Notes under the pieces: generated by a model
What the model was told of the DNA's origin: nothing
The model's input: only the letters and a program-made list of their open reading frames with translations
The model's database searches: none
Shown: positions 43,220 through 52,333 of the stretch, one piece after another
Layout of the letters: every line of letters begins with the position of its first letter
Position numbering within the stretch: position 1 is the first letter of the stretch
NCBI GenBank assembly: GCA_964441025.1
Contig: CAYTXG010000002.1
Location: 62,001-126,000, forward strand
DNA: 64,000 nt
Reading direction: 5' to 3'
Source: JAAZIN01 sp964441025
GTDB taxonomy: Bacteria; Bacillota; Dethiobacteria; DTU022
Position numbers and translations under genes: made by a program

Positions 43220-44178
43220 CTATCTTCCACCGCCAGATCGTCCTCCTGAATCATGATCAGCTCTTCCCGGCTCGGCTTTCCCAGCCTGCTCAGGCGCAGC
43301 GCCTGCCGCCTGATTGCTTTCTCCAGGAGGTTGCGAACCAGCCGGGCATTGCTGAAATTGAAATCCCCTTTGCGCCCTTCCAGGTAGCGCTGCAGCCTTC
43401 GCTTAGCCTCCTCCGAAAAGCTGTAATGGCGCTGCATAGCCATCTGCGTGGCTATTTTGAGCAGCTCGCTCACACTGTAATCGGGAAAGGCAATCTGGAT
43501 GGGGAAGCGGGAGCTCAGCCCGGGGTTCAATTTTAAAAAGGAGGCCATTTCGCGGCGATAACCGGCCAGAATAAGGATAAAATCGCTGCGGTTGTCTTCC
43601 ATAGCCTTGACCAGAACATCAATAGCTTCTTTGCCAAAATCCTTCTCGCCGCCGCGTCCCAACGAATAAGCCTCGTCAACAAAGAGAAGGCCGCCCATTG
43701 CCTTCTGAAGCTGATCCCGAGTTTTTTGGGCCGTGTGCCCGATATATTCTCCCACCAGGTCCGCCCTTTCCACCTCCACCAGGTGGCCCCGCGGCAGCAC
43801 ACCCAATCCGCGGAACATCCTGCCCAGGAGCCGCGCCACCGTGGTCTTCCCTGTCCCCGGATTGCCGCTGAATATCATGTGCAGCACCAGCTGTTCGCAC
43901 TTGAGGTGATGCGCGACGCGCTGCCTTCCTATCTCGATATAAGCCTTGATCTCCTCCACAATTTCCTTTACCCTCTCAAGGCCCACAAGCTGGTTCAGCT
44001 CCCAGAGCGCAGCGGCGGCTGCGGCCTGATCGTGATGGGGCCCTTCTCTCTTCGCCCCCCCGGGCCGGCCCTCGCCCAGACGGTGCAGCGCCTCCAGCGT
44101 CCCCATCTCACCGCGCTCTATCTTTCGCCACATTTTATTCTCAAGCGGCGCGTAGGGCTGCCTGTTAAGCAGAAACAT
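43216..44178 (-). CDS. spoVK: SpoVK-like AAA ATPase
   Basis: A CbbX/SpoVK-type AAA+ ATPase of about 320 residues. A helical N-terminal region (about 1-75) precedes the AAA core with Walker A GNPGTGKTT, the VERADLVGEYIGHTA pore-loop region, Walker B GLLFVDEAYSL, and the LSSRFP arginine region; a lid domain ends the protein. In Bacillus spoVK is needed for spore maturation and stands beside hflX, as broadly here. ATG 44178 has AAAGGAG 8 bases upstream; ATG 44196 is too close to that site. Confidence 0.88.
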   Translation of the reverse strand: MFLLNRQPYAPLENKMWRKIERGEMGTLEALHRLGEGRPGGAKREGPHHDQAAAAAALWELNQLVGLERVKEIVEEIKAYIEIGRQRVAHHLKCEQLVLHMIFSGNPGTGKTTVARLLGRMFRGLGVLPRGHLVEVERADLVGEYIGHTAQKTRDQLQKAMGGLLFVDEAYSLGRGGEKDFGKEAIDVLVKAMEDNRSDFILILAGYRREMASFLKLNPGLSSRFPIQIAFPDYSVSELLKIATQMAMQRHYSFSEEAKRRLQRYLEGRKGDFNFSNARLVRNLLEKAIRRQALRLSRLGKPSREELIMIQEDDLAVEDR

Positions 44179-44415
44179 CGCTCCCGCTCCTTTCATTGCA
44201 CCGTACCAGTATACGCAGCCTGAAGATAGAATGGGAAAATAAAGGACAACAAGAACCCTATTGGGGGAATTTTTTAATCCCCGAACGGTTCTAACACTGA
44301 TCCGGGAAGCTTCAAAAATAGCACTATTTATATATTAGATTTTTCAGAATCAGTCAGCATAAAACTTGAAGAACTGCAATCCGGCGTGACTTACTTGCTT
44401 CAGCAGCCTGTAAAG

Positions 44416-44455
44416 AAAGACTGTCCCAAAGGTTTTATCCTTCGGTGCAGTCTTT
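44416..44455 (-). terminator. Hairpin downstream of hfq
   Basis: AAAGACTG (44416-44423) pairs with CAGTCTTT (44448-44455), with an inner CCAAAGG/CCTTCGG stem. It follows the minus-strand hfq stop by about 48 bases. The T tract is weak (CTTTCTTT), so termination may be partial. The rest of 44179-44502 shows no gene. Confidence 0.55.
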
Positions 44456-44502
44456 GCTTTTCAGGCTTCATTTTTATGCAGGCTAAATTTTTTCTCCCTG
44501 CC

Positions 44503-44748
44503 CTATGCTTCCCTCTCGCTCTCATCGGGTTGGTGCAGGCTGATATTCCGCGCCGGAATTACCGTGGAGATGGCATGCTTGTAAACAAGCTGCTGCTTTC
44601 CCTCCACTTCGATGAGCACGGTAAACTGATCAAAACTGCGCACAACACCCTTGATCTGGTAGCCATTGATCAAAAATATAGTGGTCAGCATATTCTCTTT
44701 GCGCAGCTGGTTTAAAAAAGTATCCTGTAAATTAACCGGTCCTTTCAT
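44503..44748 (-). CDS. hfq: RNA chaperone Hfq
   Basis: An 81-residue Sm-like protein forming a hexamer that binds small RNAs and A- or U-rich mRNA segments. Sm1 contains the NLQDTFLNQLRKEN and GYQIKGVVRSFDQFTVL parts; Sm2 is YKHAISTVIP. A short acidic C-terminus is typical of Gram-positive Hfq. AGGGACACC lies before ATG 44748. The gene follows miaA in the same direction, the order conserved across bacteria. Confidence 0.96.
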   Translation of the reverse strand: MKGPVNLQDTFLNQLRKENMLTTIFLINGYQIKGVVRSFDQFTVLIEVEGKQQLVYKHAISTVIPARNISLHQPDESEREA

Positions 44749-44791
44749 CGGTGTCCCTCCATTTTTTCTTTAAGCTATATCTATTCTCTTT

Positions 44792-45736
44792 TTAAACAAG
44801 AATTTCCTTTACCCGGCAGCTGATTATTTCTGCCGCCCGCTCCACTCTCCCTGCTGCAGATACATCCAGCCATTGGATGCCCCTATCGCGCCTGAACCAG
44901 GTCAACTGCCGCTTTGCCAGCCGGCGCGTCTGCGTCTTGATCTCTTTCACCGCCTCCTCGCGCGGGATCTCCCCTGCCAGACATGCGGCTGCCTGTCTAT
45001 AACCAAGAATCTGCAGTCCCGGGGAGCTGCGCGGATAGCCCCTGGAGAGCAGCATCCGCACCTCTTCAAAGAGACCGCGTTCAAGCATCGCCTCCACCCG
45101 CTCCTCTATAGCGCGGTAAAGCTGCGGTCGCGGCATCGTCAGACCGAAAATTAGGAGCCTGTATGGTGTTTTTCCTTTTTGGGTGCGCTCCACCTGTGCC
45201 GATATACGGCTACCCTCCAGGATGAATACCTCCAGCGCCCTGATAATCCGCCTCCTGTCGCGGGGGTGGATTATCGCTGCCGCCGCCGGATCATGAGCTT
45301 TAAGGCGCTCATGAAGCGCTTCCGAACCGGCGGAATCGGCTTCCGCCTCCAGCCGCTCCCTGAAAGCCCTTTCCCCGCCTTTCTTTCCAAAAGCATAATT
45401 TTCTGTAACGGCTCGCAGGTAGAGCCCCGTTCCCCCCACCATGAAAGGCAGGCGACCGCCGCTCCACAGCCGGCCTATAAGCCGCTTCGCATCGCGCTGA
45501 TATTCGGCGACGCTGTAATCCTCGTCGGGCTCCACCACATCGATAAGGTGGTGGCAAACCATCGCCTGTTCCGCCGCGGTAGGTTTTGCTGTTCCGACAT
45601 CCAGACCGCGGTAAACCTGGGCCGAATCAGCGCTGATTATATCTGTTTGCAACATCGGGGCCAGGCGCATGGCCAGGGCGCTTTTACCCGCGGCGGTAGG
45701 ACCGGCCAGAACCAGCAGGGGTATACTGCCGTCCAT
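44792..45736 (-). CDS. miaA: tRNA dimethylallyltransferase MiaA
   Basis: A 314-residue enzyme that puts a dimethylallyl group on A37 of tRNAs reading codons that begin with U. Walker A-like GPTAAGKS at about 12-19, SADSAQVYRGLDVGTAKP and the HHLIDVV segment are intact. MiaB, also in this window, then methylthiolates the product. It is coupled to mutL by a one-base stop/start overlap and followed by hfq after 43 bases. Confidence 0.96.
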   Translation of the reverse strand: MDGSIPLLVLAGPTAAGKSALAMRLAPMLQTDIISADSAQVYRGLDVGTAKPTAAEQAMVCHHLIDVVEPDEDYSVAEYQRDAKRLIGRLWSGGRLPFMVGGTGLYLRAVTENYAFGKKGGERAFRERLEAEADSAGSEALHERLKAHDPAAAAIIHPRDRRRIIRALEVFILEGSRISAQVERTQKGKTPYRLLIFGLTMPRPQLYRAIEERVEAMLERGLFEEVRMLLSRGYPRSSPGLQILGYRQAAACLAGEIPREEAVKEIKTQTRRLAKRQLTWFRRDRGIQWLDVSAAGRVERAAEIISCRVKEILV

Positions 45737-47520
45737 CAGCCGCCTCCTCCCTTGCGGTGAAATCCCTTGTCCAGCTCATCGCGGTTAAATGTGAGCACCG
45801 CCGGCCGGCCGTGCGGGCAGTGCGCCGCACCGGGTGTTCTCTCCCAATCCCGCAGCAGCTGCTCTGCTTCAGCCCTGGAGAGGGGCTGCCGCGCCTTCAC
45901 CGCCCGGTGGCAGGCAATTGTTCTCAAAATTCGCTCACGCTGCTCCACGCCCGCTTCAGGCTCTTCCCTGAGCAGATCCTCCAGGAGCGCGTACACCGCA
46001 GCGCCGCCGCCTTCCTTTACCGGAAATGGAGTTGCCCGGAGAATATAACTATTATCTCCAAAAGGTTCCAACTTAAACCCGGCCTCTTCCAGGGAGGGGC
46101 GGAGCTCCGCCAGCCGCCCGCACCAGGCCGGGGGCAGGTCCAGCGTGAGGGGCACCGTCATCTGCGTCTCTTTCCGGCACACTTCCGTTGCGGCCAGCGC
46201 ATGGTAGATCACGCGCTCGTGGGCGGCATGCTGATCGACAATCAGAAGCTCTTCTCCCCTTTGCGCCACCAGGTAGCTGTGCAAAAACTGCCCGATAAAG
46301 CGGCAGCCCCCTGACGCAGCATCATAACCAGGCTCCCCGGCGGGGCCGGTAAAAGCCGCAACTGCCGGTCCTGCTCCGCCCTCTACAGGGTGCGGCGTTT
46401 CCCCGGAGAAGGACGGCAGGCTTTCAAAGCCGGGTCCGGGTTCATATCCGTCGGGATATAACAGCTGCTGCTGCTGCCTCCGCCACTCCTCCTGCCACTC
46501 ACCGACCCGGGCCGGCGCCGGCGTCCGGCCCGGCAGCCCGTGCAGCGAGGAGCGGGCCGCCCTGTAGATAAGTTCATTGAAAATAGCCGTCCGGTGGAAG
46601 CGGATTTCGCTCTTTGCCGGGTGTACATTGACATCGAGCATCTCCGGCGGCGCCTGCAGCAGGAGCACAGCCAGGGGATGACGGCGCCGCTCCAGCATAC
46701 CGCCGTAAGCCCGCTCCAACGCCCCCATCATAAGGGGGCTCCTGATTACCCGCCCGTTGACCACGGTTGTGATCCAGCGCCGGGAGGCGCGACTGAAGTG
46801 GGGTGCGCTGAGATAGCCCTCCACCTGGATTCTCTCGGCCCCGCCGCCGCCCTCAAGCGGCAGCATCGCCCCTGCCGCTTCGCTTCCATAAAGGGCTCCG
46901 ATGGCATGGAGCAGAGAGCCGTCGCCTGTTGTCCGCAGCGCTGTTTTCCCTTCGCTGAGCAGAGTAAATGAGCAGCCGGGATGGGCCAGGGCAATGGCGG
47001 TCATCAGGGAGCTGATTCCGGCCAGTTCCTGCGGCCCACCGCGCAGGAATTTCAGGCGCCCGGGGGTATTGTAGAAAAGATCCTCCACCAGCACCTCCGT
47101 TCCCGCCGGTGCCCCCATCTCTTCCGGTGGGAAGCCTGCCCCTCCCTCCACCCTGATGCGCATGGCGGTAAAATCATCTTTCCTGCGCGTCGTCAGGGTT
47201 ACCCGGGCCACGGCGGCAATGCTCGGCAGCGCTTCGCCACGGAAACCGAGGCTGCCGATAGTCTCCAAATCGTTGAGGGACCTCAACTTGCTGGTGGCAA
47301 ACCTGGAAAAAGCAAGCGTCAGCCCGGCAGGGGCAATACCGCAGCCGTTGTCGGTTACTTTTATCGAACCCTTGCCGCCCTCGGTTACACTGACCTGAAT
47401 GCGGGTCGCGCCGGCATCAAGAGAGTTTTCCACCAGTTCCTTGACCACGGAGGCGGGACTCTCGATGACTTCGCCGGCGGCAATTTTCTCGGCAGTGCTT
47501 TTATCCAGTATGCGGATCAA
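45736..47520 (-). CDS. mutL: DNA mismatch repair protein MutL
   Basis: A 594-residue GHKL ATPase with a C-terminal dimerisation/endonuclease domain. ATPase motifs: ENSLDAG, DNGCGI, FRGEALPSIAA and the NVHPAKSEIRF loop. The endonuclease motif DQHAAHERVIYH lies around residue 425, but its last position is His where the DQHA(X)2E(X)4E consensus has Glu. The ACHRAVKA and CPHGRP motifs are also present, so nicking activity is still likely. A Pro/Gly-rich linker separates the domains. It lies between mutS and miaA. Confidence 0.95.
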   Translation of the reverse strand: MIRILDKSTAEKIAAGEVIESPASVVKELVENSLDAGATRIQVSVTEGGKGSIKVTDNGCGIAPAGLTLAFSRFATSKLRSLNDLETIGSLGFRGEALPSIAAVARVTLTTRRKDDFTAMRIRVEGGAGFPPEEMGAPAGTEVLVEDLFYNTPGRLKFLRGGPQELAGISSLMTAIALAHPGCSFTLLSEGKTALRTTGDGSLLHAIGALYGSEAAGAMLPLEGGGGAERIQVEGYLSAPHFSRASRRWITTVVNGRVIRSPLMMGALERAYGGMLERRRHPLAVLLLQAPPEMLDVNVHPAKSEIRFHRTAIFNELIYRAARSSLHGLPGRTPAPARVGEWQEEWRRQQQQLLYPDGYEPGPGFESLPSFSGETPHPVEGGAGPAVAAFTGPAGEPGYDAASGGCRFIGQFLHSYLVAQRGEELLIVDQHAAHERVIYHALAATEVCRKETQMTVPLTLDLPPAWCGRLAELRPSLEEAGFKLEPFGDNSYILRATPFPVKEGGGAAVYALLEDLLREEPEAGVEQRERILRTIACHRAVKARQPLSRAEAEQLLRDWERTPGAAHCPHGRPAVLTFNRDELDKGFHRKGGGG

Positions 47521-47562
47521 TATTCTGATCCCTCTTCCCCTTATTCAAAAGCTTTCTTCGCT

Positions 47563-50178
47563 TCACTTCTCTTCGCTTTCCTCACTATCGTAAATTTTCT
47601 GCTGCAACCGGTAAAGATGCTGCAGCGCCTCCAGCGGGGTGATCCGGTTCAGATCCAGCGACTCCAGCTCTCCAATCAGCGCCGCAGTCCGGCTGTCCTC
47701 CCGGGGCCGCTCCATTACCAGCGGCACCAGGCTGAGCTGGCTCCCCCCCGCTGCCGCGGCGCTTTCCAGTCCGGCCAGGACGGTTTCAGCCCGCAGCAGC
47801 ACCTCCAGGGGAAGTCCCGCCAGTCGGGCCACGTTGATCCCGTAACTTTTGTCCGAACGCCCCGCTGCCACCCGCCTCAGAAAAATAACCTCATTACCCT
47901 TCTCCTTCACCGCCATGGTATAGTTCCTGATCCCGGACATCTCCTCTTCCATGTTGGTTAGCTCGTGGTAATGGGTTGAGAAGAGGGTTTTTGCCCTGAT
48001 TTTACGGCAGATATACTCCAGGACACTGCGGGCAATGCTCATGCCGTCATAGGTGCTGGTGCCGCGACCAATTTCGTCAAGCACCAGTAGGCTGTTTGCA
48101 GTGGCCTCTTTGAGAATGGAAGCAGTCTCCCGCATCTCCACCATGAATGTGCTCAGGCCGCTGCTGAGATCATCGCTGGCCCCGACGCGGGCAAAGATCC
48201 GATCCAGCACCGGCAGCTCGGCCTCTTCAGCCGGGACAAAGGAGCCCATCTGCGCCATGAGGCAGATGAGCGCTGCGCTGCGGATATAGGTGCTCTTGCC
48301 GGCCATGTTCGGGCCGGTAATGATGAGAACATAGGCCTGCTCATCCATGTACAGCTCATTGGGCACAAAGCGCTCTGCCGATACCTGCTCCACAACGGGA
48401 TGGCGGCCGCCCTTGACATGGAGCAGGCCGCGGGTGGAAAATTGCGGCCGGCAGTAGCGGTAGCGCTCGGCGGCTTCGGCAAGCGCCTGCAGGCAGTCCA
48501 GGCGGGCCAGTGTCGCCGCCGTTGCCTGCAGCAGCGGCGCCTCTGCGGCTACTTCCTCGCGGAGCTCCTCAAAGAGTTCATATTCAAGGCGGATAAGCTG
48601 CTCCCGGGCGCCGGTAATCTGCTCCTCCATCTCCTTCAGCGGCTCCGCGCTAAAACGCTCGGCATTGACCAGCGTCTGCCGGCGATGATATTCCTGCGGA
48701 ACAAGCTCCAGGTTGGGACGCGTGACCTCAATATAGTAGCCGAAATTGCGGTTGTAGCCGATGCGCAGCGACTTGATCCCCGTGCGGTCCCGCTCTTTTT
48801 TCTCAAATTCCAGCATCCGGCTGCGCCCGTCACTGGAGATGCTTCGAAGCTGATCCACCTCGCTGCTAAAGCCCTCGCGGATCAGGCCCCCCTCGCGCAA
48901 CTGCAGCGGTGGATCATCTAAAAGCACATCGCCAATACGCGCTGTAAGAGCGCTAAAATCCGGCAGGCGCCGCAAGGACTGCAGCAGTGCGGAGCGGCAT
49001 TCTTCAAGAAGCTGCTCCGGCCCTTTCAGATTTTCCAGCGTACTTTTCAGGACCGCCAGGTCGCGTGCGCCTGCCCGGCCGCAGCAGAGGCGGCTGCAGA
49101 AGCGCTCCAGATCAAATACTTGCTGCAGCGCTGAGCGCAGTCCGCTCCTGAGCAGGGGATCCTGCAGCAGCTCTTCCACCGCATCAAGCCTCTCTTCAAT
49201 AAGCTGCTTCTCCTGCAGCGGCTGCTCCACCCATAAGCGCAGCAGCCGGCGCCCCATGGCTGTGCGGCAGTGATCCAGCAGCCCTAGCAGGCTCCCCTCC
49301 CTATTGCCGTCGCGAATGGTCCGGGTCAGCTCCAGGTTGCGCGCAGTTATGCCGTCCACGAACAGCTGCCCACCAGTTGTGGAGAGCTCCAGCTTGCGGA
49401 AGTGCCTCCCCCGGGCCGGGTGTTTTAAATTTCTCAGATATCCCAGCGCTGCGGCGGCGGCGGAGGCTGCTGCCGGGTAACGCGAAAGGGATAGGTTATC
49501 CCAGATCTCTCCCCCCCATTGTGTGCAAATTAGCGTCCTGATCTGATCAGGGGGAACCCCATAATCGAGAACCGCCCCTGAAGTTCCTCTTTTATCCAAA
49601 TAGGGGCGGAACCGCTCCGCCGTCTCTTCAGAGTTGCAAATGCATTCTGCCGGCTGCAGCCGCAACAACTCTTCGGCCACACTGCCGATAGCCCCTTCGC
49701 CCGTCCATTCGCCGATCCGAAAATCGCCCGTTGATACATCCACAGCAGCCAGCCCGTAGTATTCCGAAGCCCCGCCCGGCAGGGAGGTGATGGCGACGAG
49801 GTAATTGTTTCTGCTCTCTTCAAGCATTTCCGGGTCAGTCACCGTTCCCGGAGTAAGGATGCGGGTGATCTCGCGGCGCACCAGACCGCCGCCGGCAGGC
49901 GCCTCTTCAACCTGTTCGCAAACCGCCACTTTAAAACCTTTTCCCAACAGCTTGTTCAAATATGTATCGGCGGCGTGTATGGGCACCCCCGCCAGCGGTA
50001 TGGGATTTTCCTTGTTGCTGTCCCGGGTGGTTAGAACCACATCCATGGCCCCGGCGGCGGCGACTGCGTCCTCGAAAAATACCTCGAAAAAATCTCCCAC
50101 CTGGAAGAAAATAATTTTGTCCGGATGCTGCTCCTTGAAGGAGAGGTACTGCTGCATCATCGGGGTCAACTTGCTCAA
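47563..50178 (-). CDS. mutS: DNA mismatch repair protein MutS
   Basis: An 871-residue mismatch sensor. The N-terminal mismatch-binding domain carries the Phe-x-Glu motif in FFQVGDFFEVFFEDA. Connector, lever and clamp domains follow, then the ABC ATPase with Walker A GPNMAGKST at about 622-630 and Walker B LLVLDEIGRGTST. The C-terminus contains the usual helical segment. The length is normal for the MutS1 family. mutL starts 42 bases downstream. Confidence 0.97.
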   Translation of the reverse strand: MSKLTPMMQQYLSFKEQHPDKIIFFQVGDFFEVFFEDAVAAAGAMDVVLTTRDSNKENPIPLAGVPIHAADTYLNKLLGKGFKVAVCEQVEEAPAGGGLVRREITRILTPGTVTDPEMLEESRNNYLVAITSLPGGASEYYGLAAVDVSTGDFRIGEWTGEGAIGSVAEELLRLQPAECICNSEETAERFRPYLDKRGTSGAVLDYGVPPDQIRTLICTQWGGEIWDNLSLSRYPAAASAAAAALGYLRNLKHPARGRHFRKLELSTTGGQLFVDGITARNLELTRTIRDGNREGSLLGLLDHCRTAMGRRLLRLWVEQPLQEKQLIEERLDAVEELLQDPLLRSGLRSALQQVFDLERFCSRLCCGRAGARDLAVLKSTLENLKGPEQLLEECRSALLQSLRRLPDFSALTARIGDVLLDDPPLQLREGGLIREGFSSEVDQLRSISSDGRSRMLEFEKKERDRTGIKSLRIGYNRNFGYYIEVTRPNLELVPQEYHRRQTLVNAERFSAEPLKEMEEQITGAREQLIRLEYELFEELREEVAAEAPLLQATAATLARLDCLQALAEAAERYRYCRPQFSTRGLLHVKGGRHPVVEQVSAERFVPNELYMDEQAYVLIITGPNMAGKSTYIRSAALICLMAQMGSFVPAEEAELPVLDRIFARVGASDDLSSGLSTFMVEMRETASILKEATANSLLVLDEIGRGTSTYDGMSIARSVLEYICRKIRAKTLFSTHYHELTNMEEEMSGIRNYTMAVKEKGNEVIFLRRVAAGRSDKSYGINVARLAGLPLEVLLRAETVLAGLESAAAAGGSQLSLVPLVMERPREDSRTAALIGELESLDLNRITPLEALQHLYRLQQKIYDSEESEEK

Positions 50179-50235
50179 AAGGCCCTCACATCCTCTGTTT
50201 CAAATATCTCTGCCGCCGGCCTGCCCCGGCAGCGA

Positions 50236-52266
50236 TCATTCCCCCGGAACCATCTGATCTGCTGCGCCTGAGAGAAAGCGCTCAAGCACGGCCCGTCCCA
50301 CGGGCAGCGCATCGGTGCCAGCCCATCCGCCTCCCTCGATCACCACCGCCACCACAATGCCCGGCGACTCGGCAGGGGCATAAGTCACATACCAGCAAAC
50401 ATTTCCCTCATCCGGATCCACTTCGGCGGTGCCCGTCTTCCCGGCAGCGGTAAATCCCGGCACCATACCGGCGGCCGCCGGAGCGCCCGCCCCGTGCAGC
50501 GTCTCCACCATGGCACGGTGCACCCTCTCCACTACGGCCTGGTCCAGCAGCTTCTCTTTCAAGGGTGAGCCCTCTGCCGGCAGGACTAGGCAGGGCTGCG
50601 GGATGGTGCCGCCACCGGCAAATGCGCTGTACATAAGGGCCATCTGCAACGGCGTGATCATGACCTCCCCCTGTCCATAGCTGCTGTCGGCGAGCTGGAT
50701 TTCAGAGGAGATCCCCTCGCGGGCCAGGCGGGAACGGGCCACGGGAAGCGGAAAAGCGATCTCTTCGTCGAAGCCGAAGCGAGCTCCGTACTCTAAAAAT
50801 TTTTTCGCCCCAAGGGCCAGCCCGGCCCGGGCGAAATAGATATTGTCGGAAAACTTCATCGCTTCATTCAAATCTAGGCGCTTCAGTTCGGGATGAACCC
50901 GCCGCACATGGTAGTCGCCCCAGGCTTCCGAGGGCTGCCACTGCTCACCGGTGATCTCCACCCAGGCGTCAGGATCAATCACCCCTTCGGCCAGTGCCGC
51001 AGCGGCGGTAAAGGGCTTGAGAACTGAGCCGGGCGGGTATATCCCCGAGAGGGCCCGGTTTAAAAAGGGTTTCGCCGGATCGCCTTGCAGCTCCCCCCAC
51101 TCTGACGCAGAAAGACCGGCCATAAATCGGTTTGGATCGAAGGACGGGCTGCTGTAGAGTGCCAGCAGCTCCCCGCTGCGGGGTTCCAGCGCCACCACCG
51201 CCCCTTCTTTACCCCCCAAAGCTTCTGCGGCACAGAGCTGCAGATCCAGATCTATACTCAGGCCGATATCCTCTCCCTGCACCAGCTCTTTCTTTGCCAG
51301 GATCGCCACCTCGACGCCCTCCTCGTCAATAATGCGCAGCCTGTAGCCTTTGCTGCCGGCAAGGCGTCCCTCCAGCACCGCTTCCAACCCTGACTTCCCC
51401 AACAGATCCCCCTCGCTATAACCTGACCCGCCCTTATCCGCCAGCTCTTCGGCGGTAACCTCCCCCAGGTATCCCGTCAGGTGGGCGGCAGCCGCGCCTG
51501 CCGGGTAAATGCGCCGTTCGACTTCATTGATCATCACCCCGGCTACCTGGAGCAGCCTGTCAACAAGGCTCTCCTCATCGGGTGTGAGCAAGGCCAGCGG
51601 TACATAGAGCCCCTCTTCCACCCAGGGCTGATGCAACTTGTTGAGTACCGCTTCCCGGGAGAACCCCAGCAGCCGCTCCACATCTGCGGCAAAAAGGGCC
51701 TCATCTTCGTAGCGGCCGGGCACCGCGCCAACTTCTTTAAACAAACCCGGTCCGGCCAGGAGCCTTCCTTTCCGGTCCGTGATCGTCCCCCGTTGCGGGT
51801 CCAGGCGCGTCAGATCGACCTTCCGATTATCATCCAGCTCCGGCAGGATCAGCGCGGGCCGCCACTGCAGCAGCCAGGGTGCGCCCCATTTTTCACGGCT
51901 CAGCTCAACACTGTAATGAACAGGGACCGCACCCACAGTGGATGTCTCCAGGCGAACATCGCAGGTGAAGGCCGACCGGCCGGCGCCGGAACCTTCTTTG
52001 GCCAGATCCCTTACTTCCACGCCTTCCAGCCCGATCCCCCGGCTGATGTTGCCGTAGCGCTCCACAAAATAATCTTCGGAGTAGAGCTCCTGTGAAGGGC
52101 TGTCTATAAGTCCGTACATGGCCGGGTAATCTTGCTCAGCCCAGAGGGCGAAAAACTGTTCAACCGCACCCTGCGGCCCCATCCGGGAGCAGCCGGCCGG
52201 GATTGCCTGCAGCAGTAACAGCATCAAAATAAGCCCTGGAAAAGAGCACAACCTTTTTCTATTCAT
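50236..52266 (-). CDS. Class B penicillin-binding protein with MecA_N domain
   Basis: A 677-residue lipoprotein transpeptidase for peptidoglycan cross-linking. The lipobox is IPAGC. An NTF2-like MecA_N domain (about 30-145) and a PBP dimer domain precede the transpeptidase, with Ser414 in SVLK, SDN and KTGT at about 610-613. This layout is that of PBP3/PBP2a-type enzymes of Gram-positives, which can have low beta-lactam affinity; resistance cannot be concluded. It is inserted between miaB and mutS. ATG 52266 is used because the ribosome site GGGGGAG, 8 bases upstream, is part of a palindromic repeat. Confidence 0.92.
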   Translation of the reverse strand: MNRKRLCSFPGLILMLLLLQAIPAGCSRMGPQGAVEQFFALWAEQDYPAMYGLIDSPSQELYSEDYFVERYGNISRGIGLEGVEVRDLAKEGSGAGRSAFTCDVRLETSTVGAVPVHYSVELSREKWGAPWLLQWRPALILPELDDNRKVDLTRLDPQRGTITDRKGRLLAGPGLFKEVGAVPGRYEDEALFAADVERLLGFSREAVLNKLHQPWVEEGLYVPLALLTPDEESLVDRLLQVAGVMINEVERRIYPAGAAAAHLTGYLGEVTAEELADKGGSGYSEGDLLGKSGLEAVLEGRLAGSKGYRLRIIDEEGVEVAILAKKELVQGEDIGLSIDLDLQLCAAEALGGKEGAVVALEPRSGELLALYSSPSFDPNRFMAGLSASEWGELQGDPAKPFLNRALSGIYPPGSVLKPFTAAAALAEGVIDPDAWVEITGEQWQPSEAWGDYHVRRVHPELKRLDLNEAMKFSDNIYFARAGLALGAKKFLEYGARFGFDEEIAFPLPVARSRLAREGISSEIQLADSSYGQGEVMITPLQMALMYSAFAGGGTIPQPCLVLPAEGSPLKEKLLDQAVVERVHRAMVETLHGAGAPAAAGMVPGFTAAGKTGTAEVDPDEGNVCWYVTYAPAESPGIVVAVVIEGGGWAGTDALPVGRAVLERFLSGAADQMVPGE

Positions 52267-52283
52267 CAACATTGCTCCCCCCT

Positions 52284-52333
52284 GGTGCCTGGCACCTCCC
52301 GCTACTAATTACTCCTCGCCGGTGCCTGGCACC
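52284..52333. repeat. Two copies of a GGTGCCTGGCACC palindromic repeat
   Basis: GGTGCCTGGCACC occurs at 52284-52296 and 52321-52333, each next to CTCCCGCTACTAA-like or GGGGGGAGTAA sequence. It is the same family as the 41405-41484 repeats, which also have a GCTACTAA flank. The block contains the ribosome site of the PBP gene and the final codons and stop of miaB. Confidence 0.88.

Noticed and set aside
46981..47961. A 326-codon frame on the plus strand
   Set aside because: Antisense to the ends of mutL and mutS; no family features.
50236..52266. mecA-type methicillin resistance gene
   Set aside because: The MecA_N layout is shared by many native PBP3-type proteins; nothing shows low-affinity changes or transfer.
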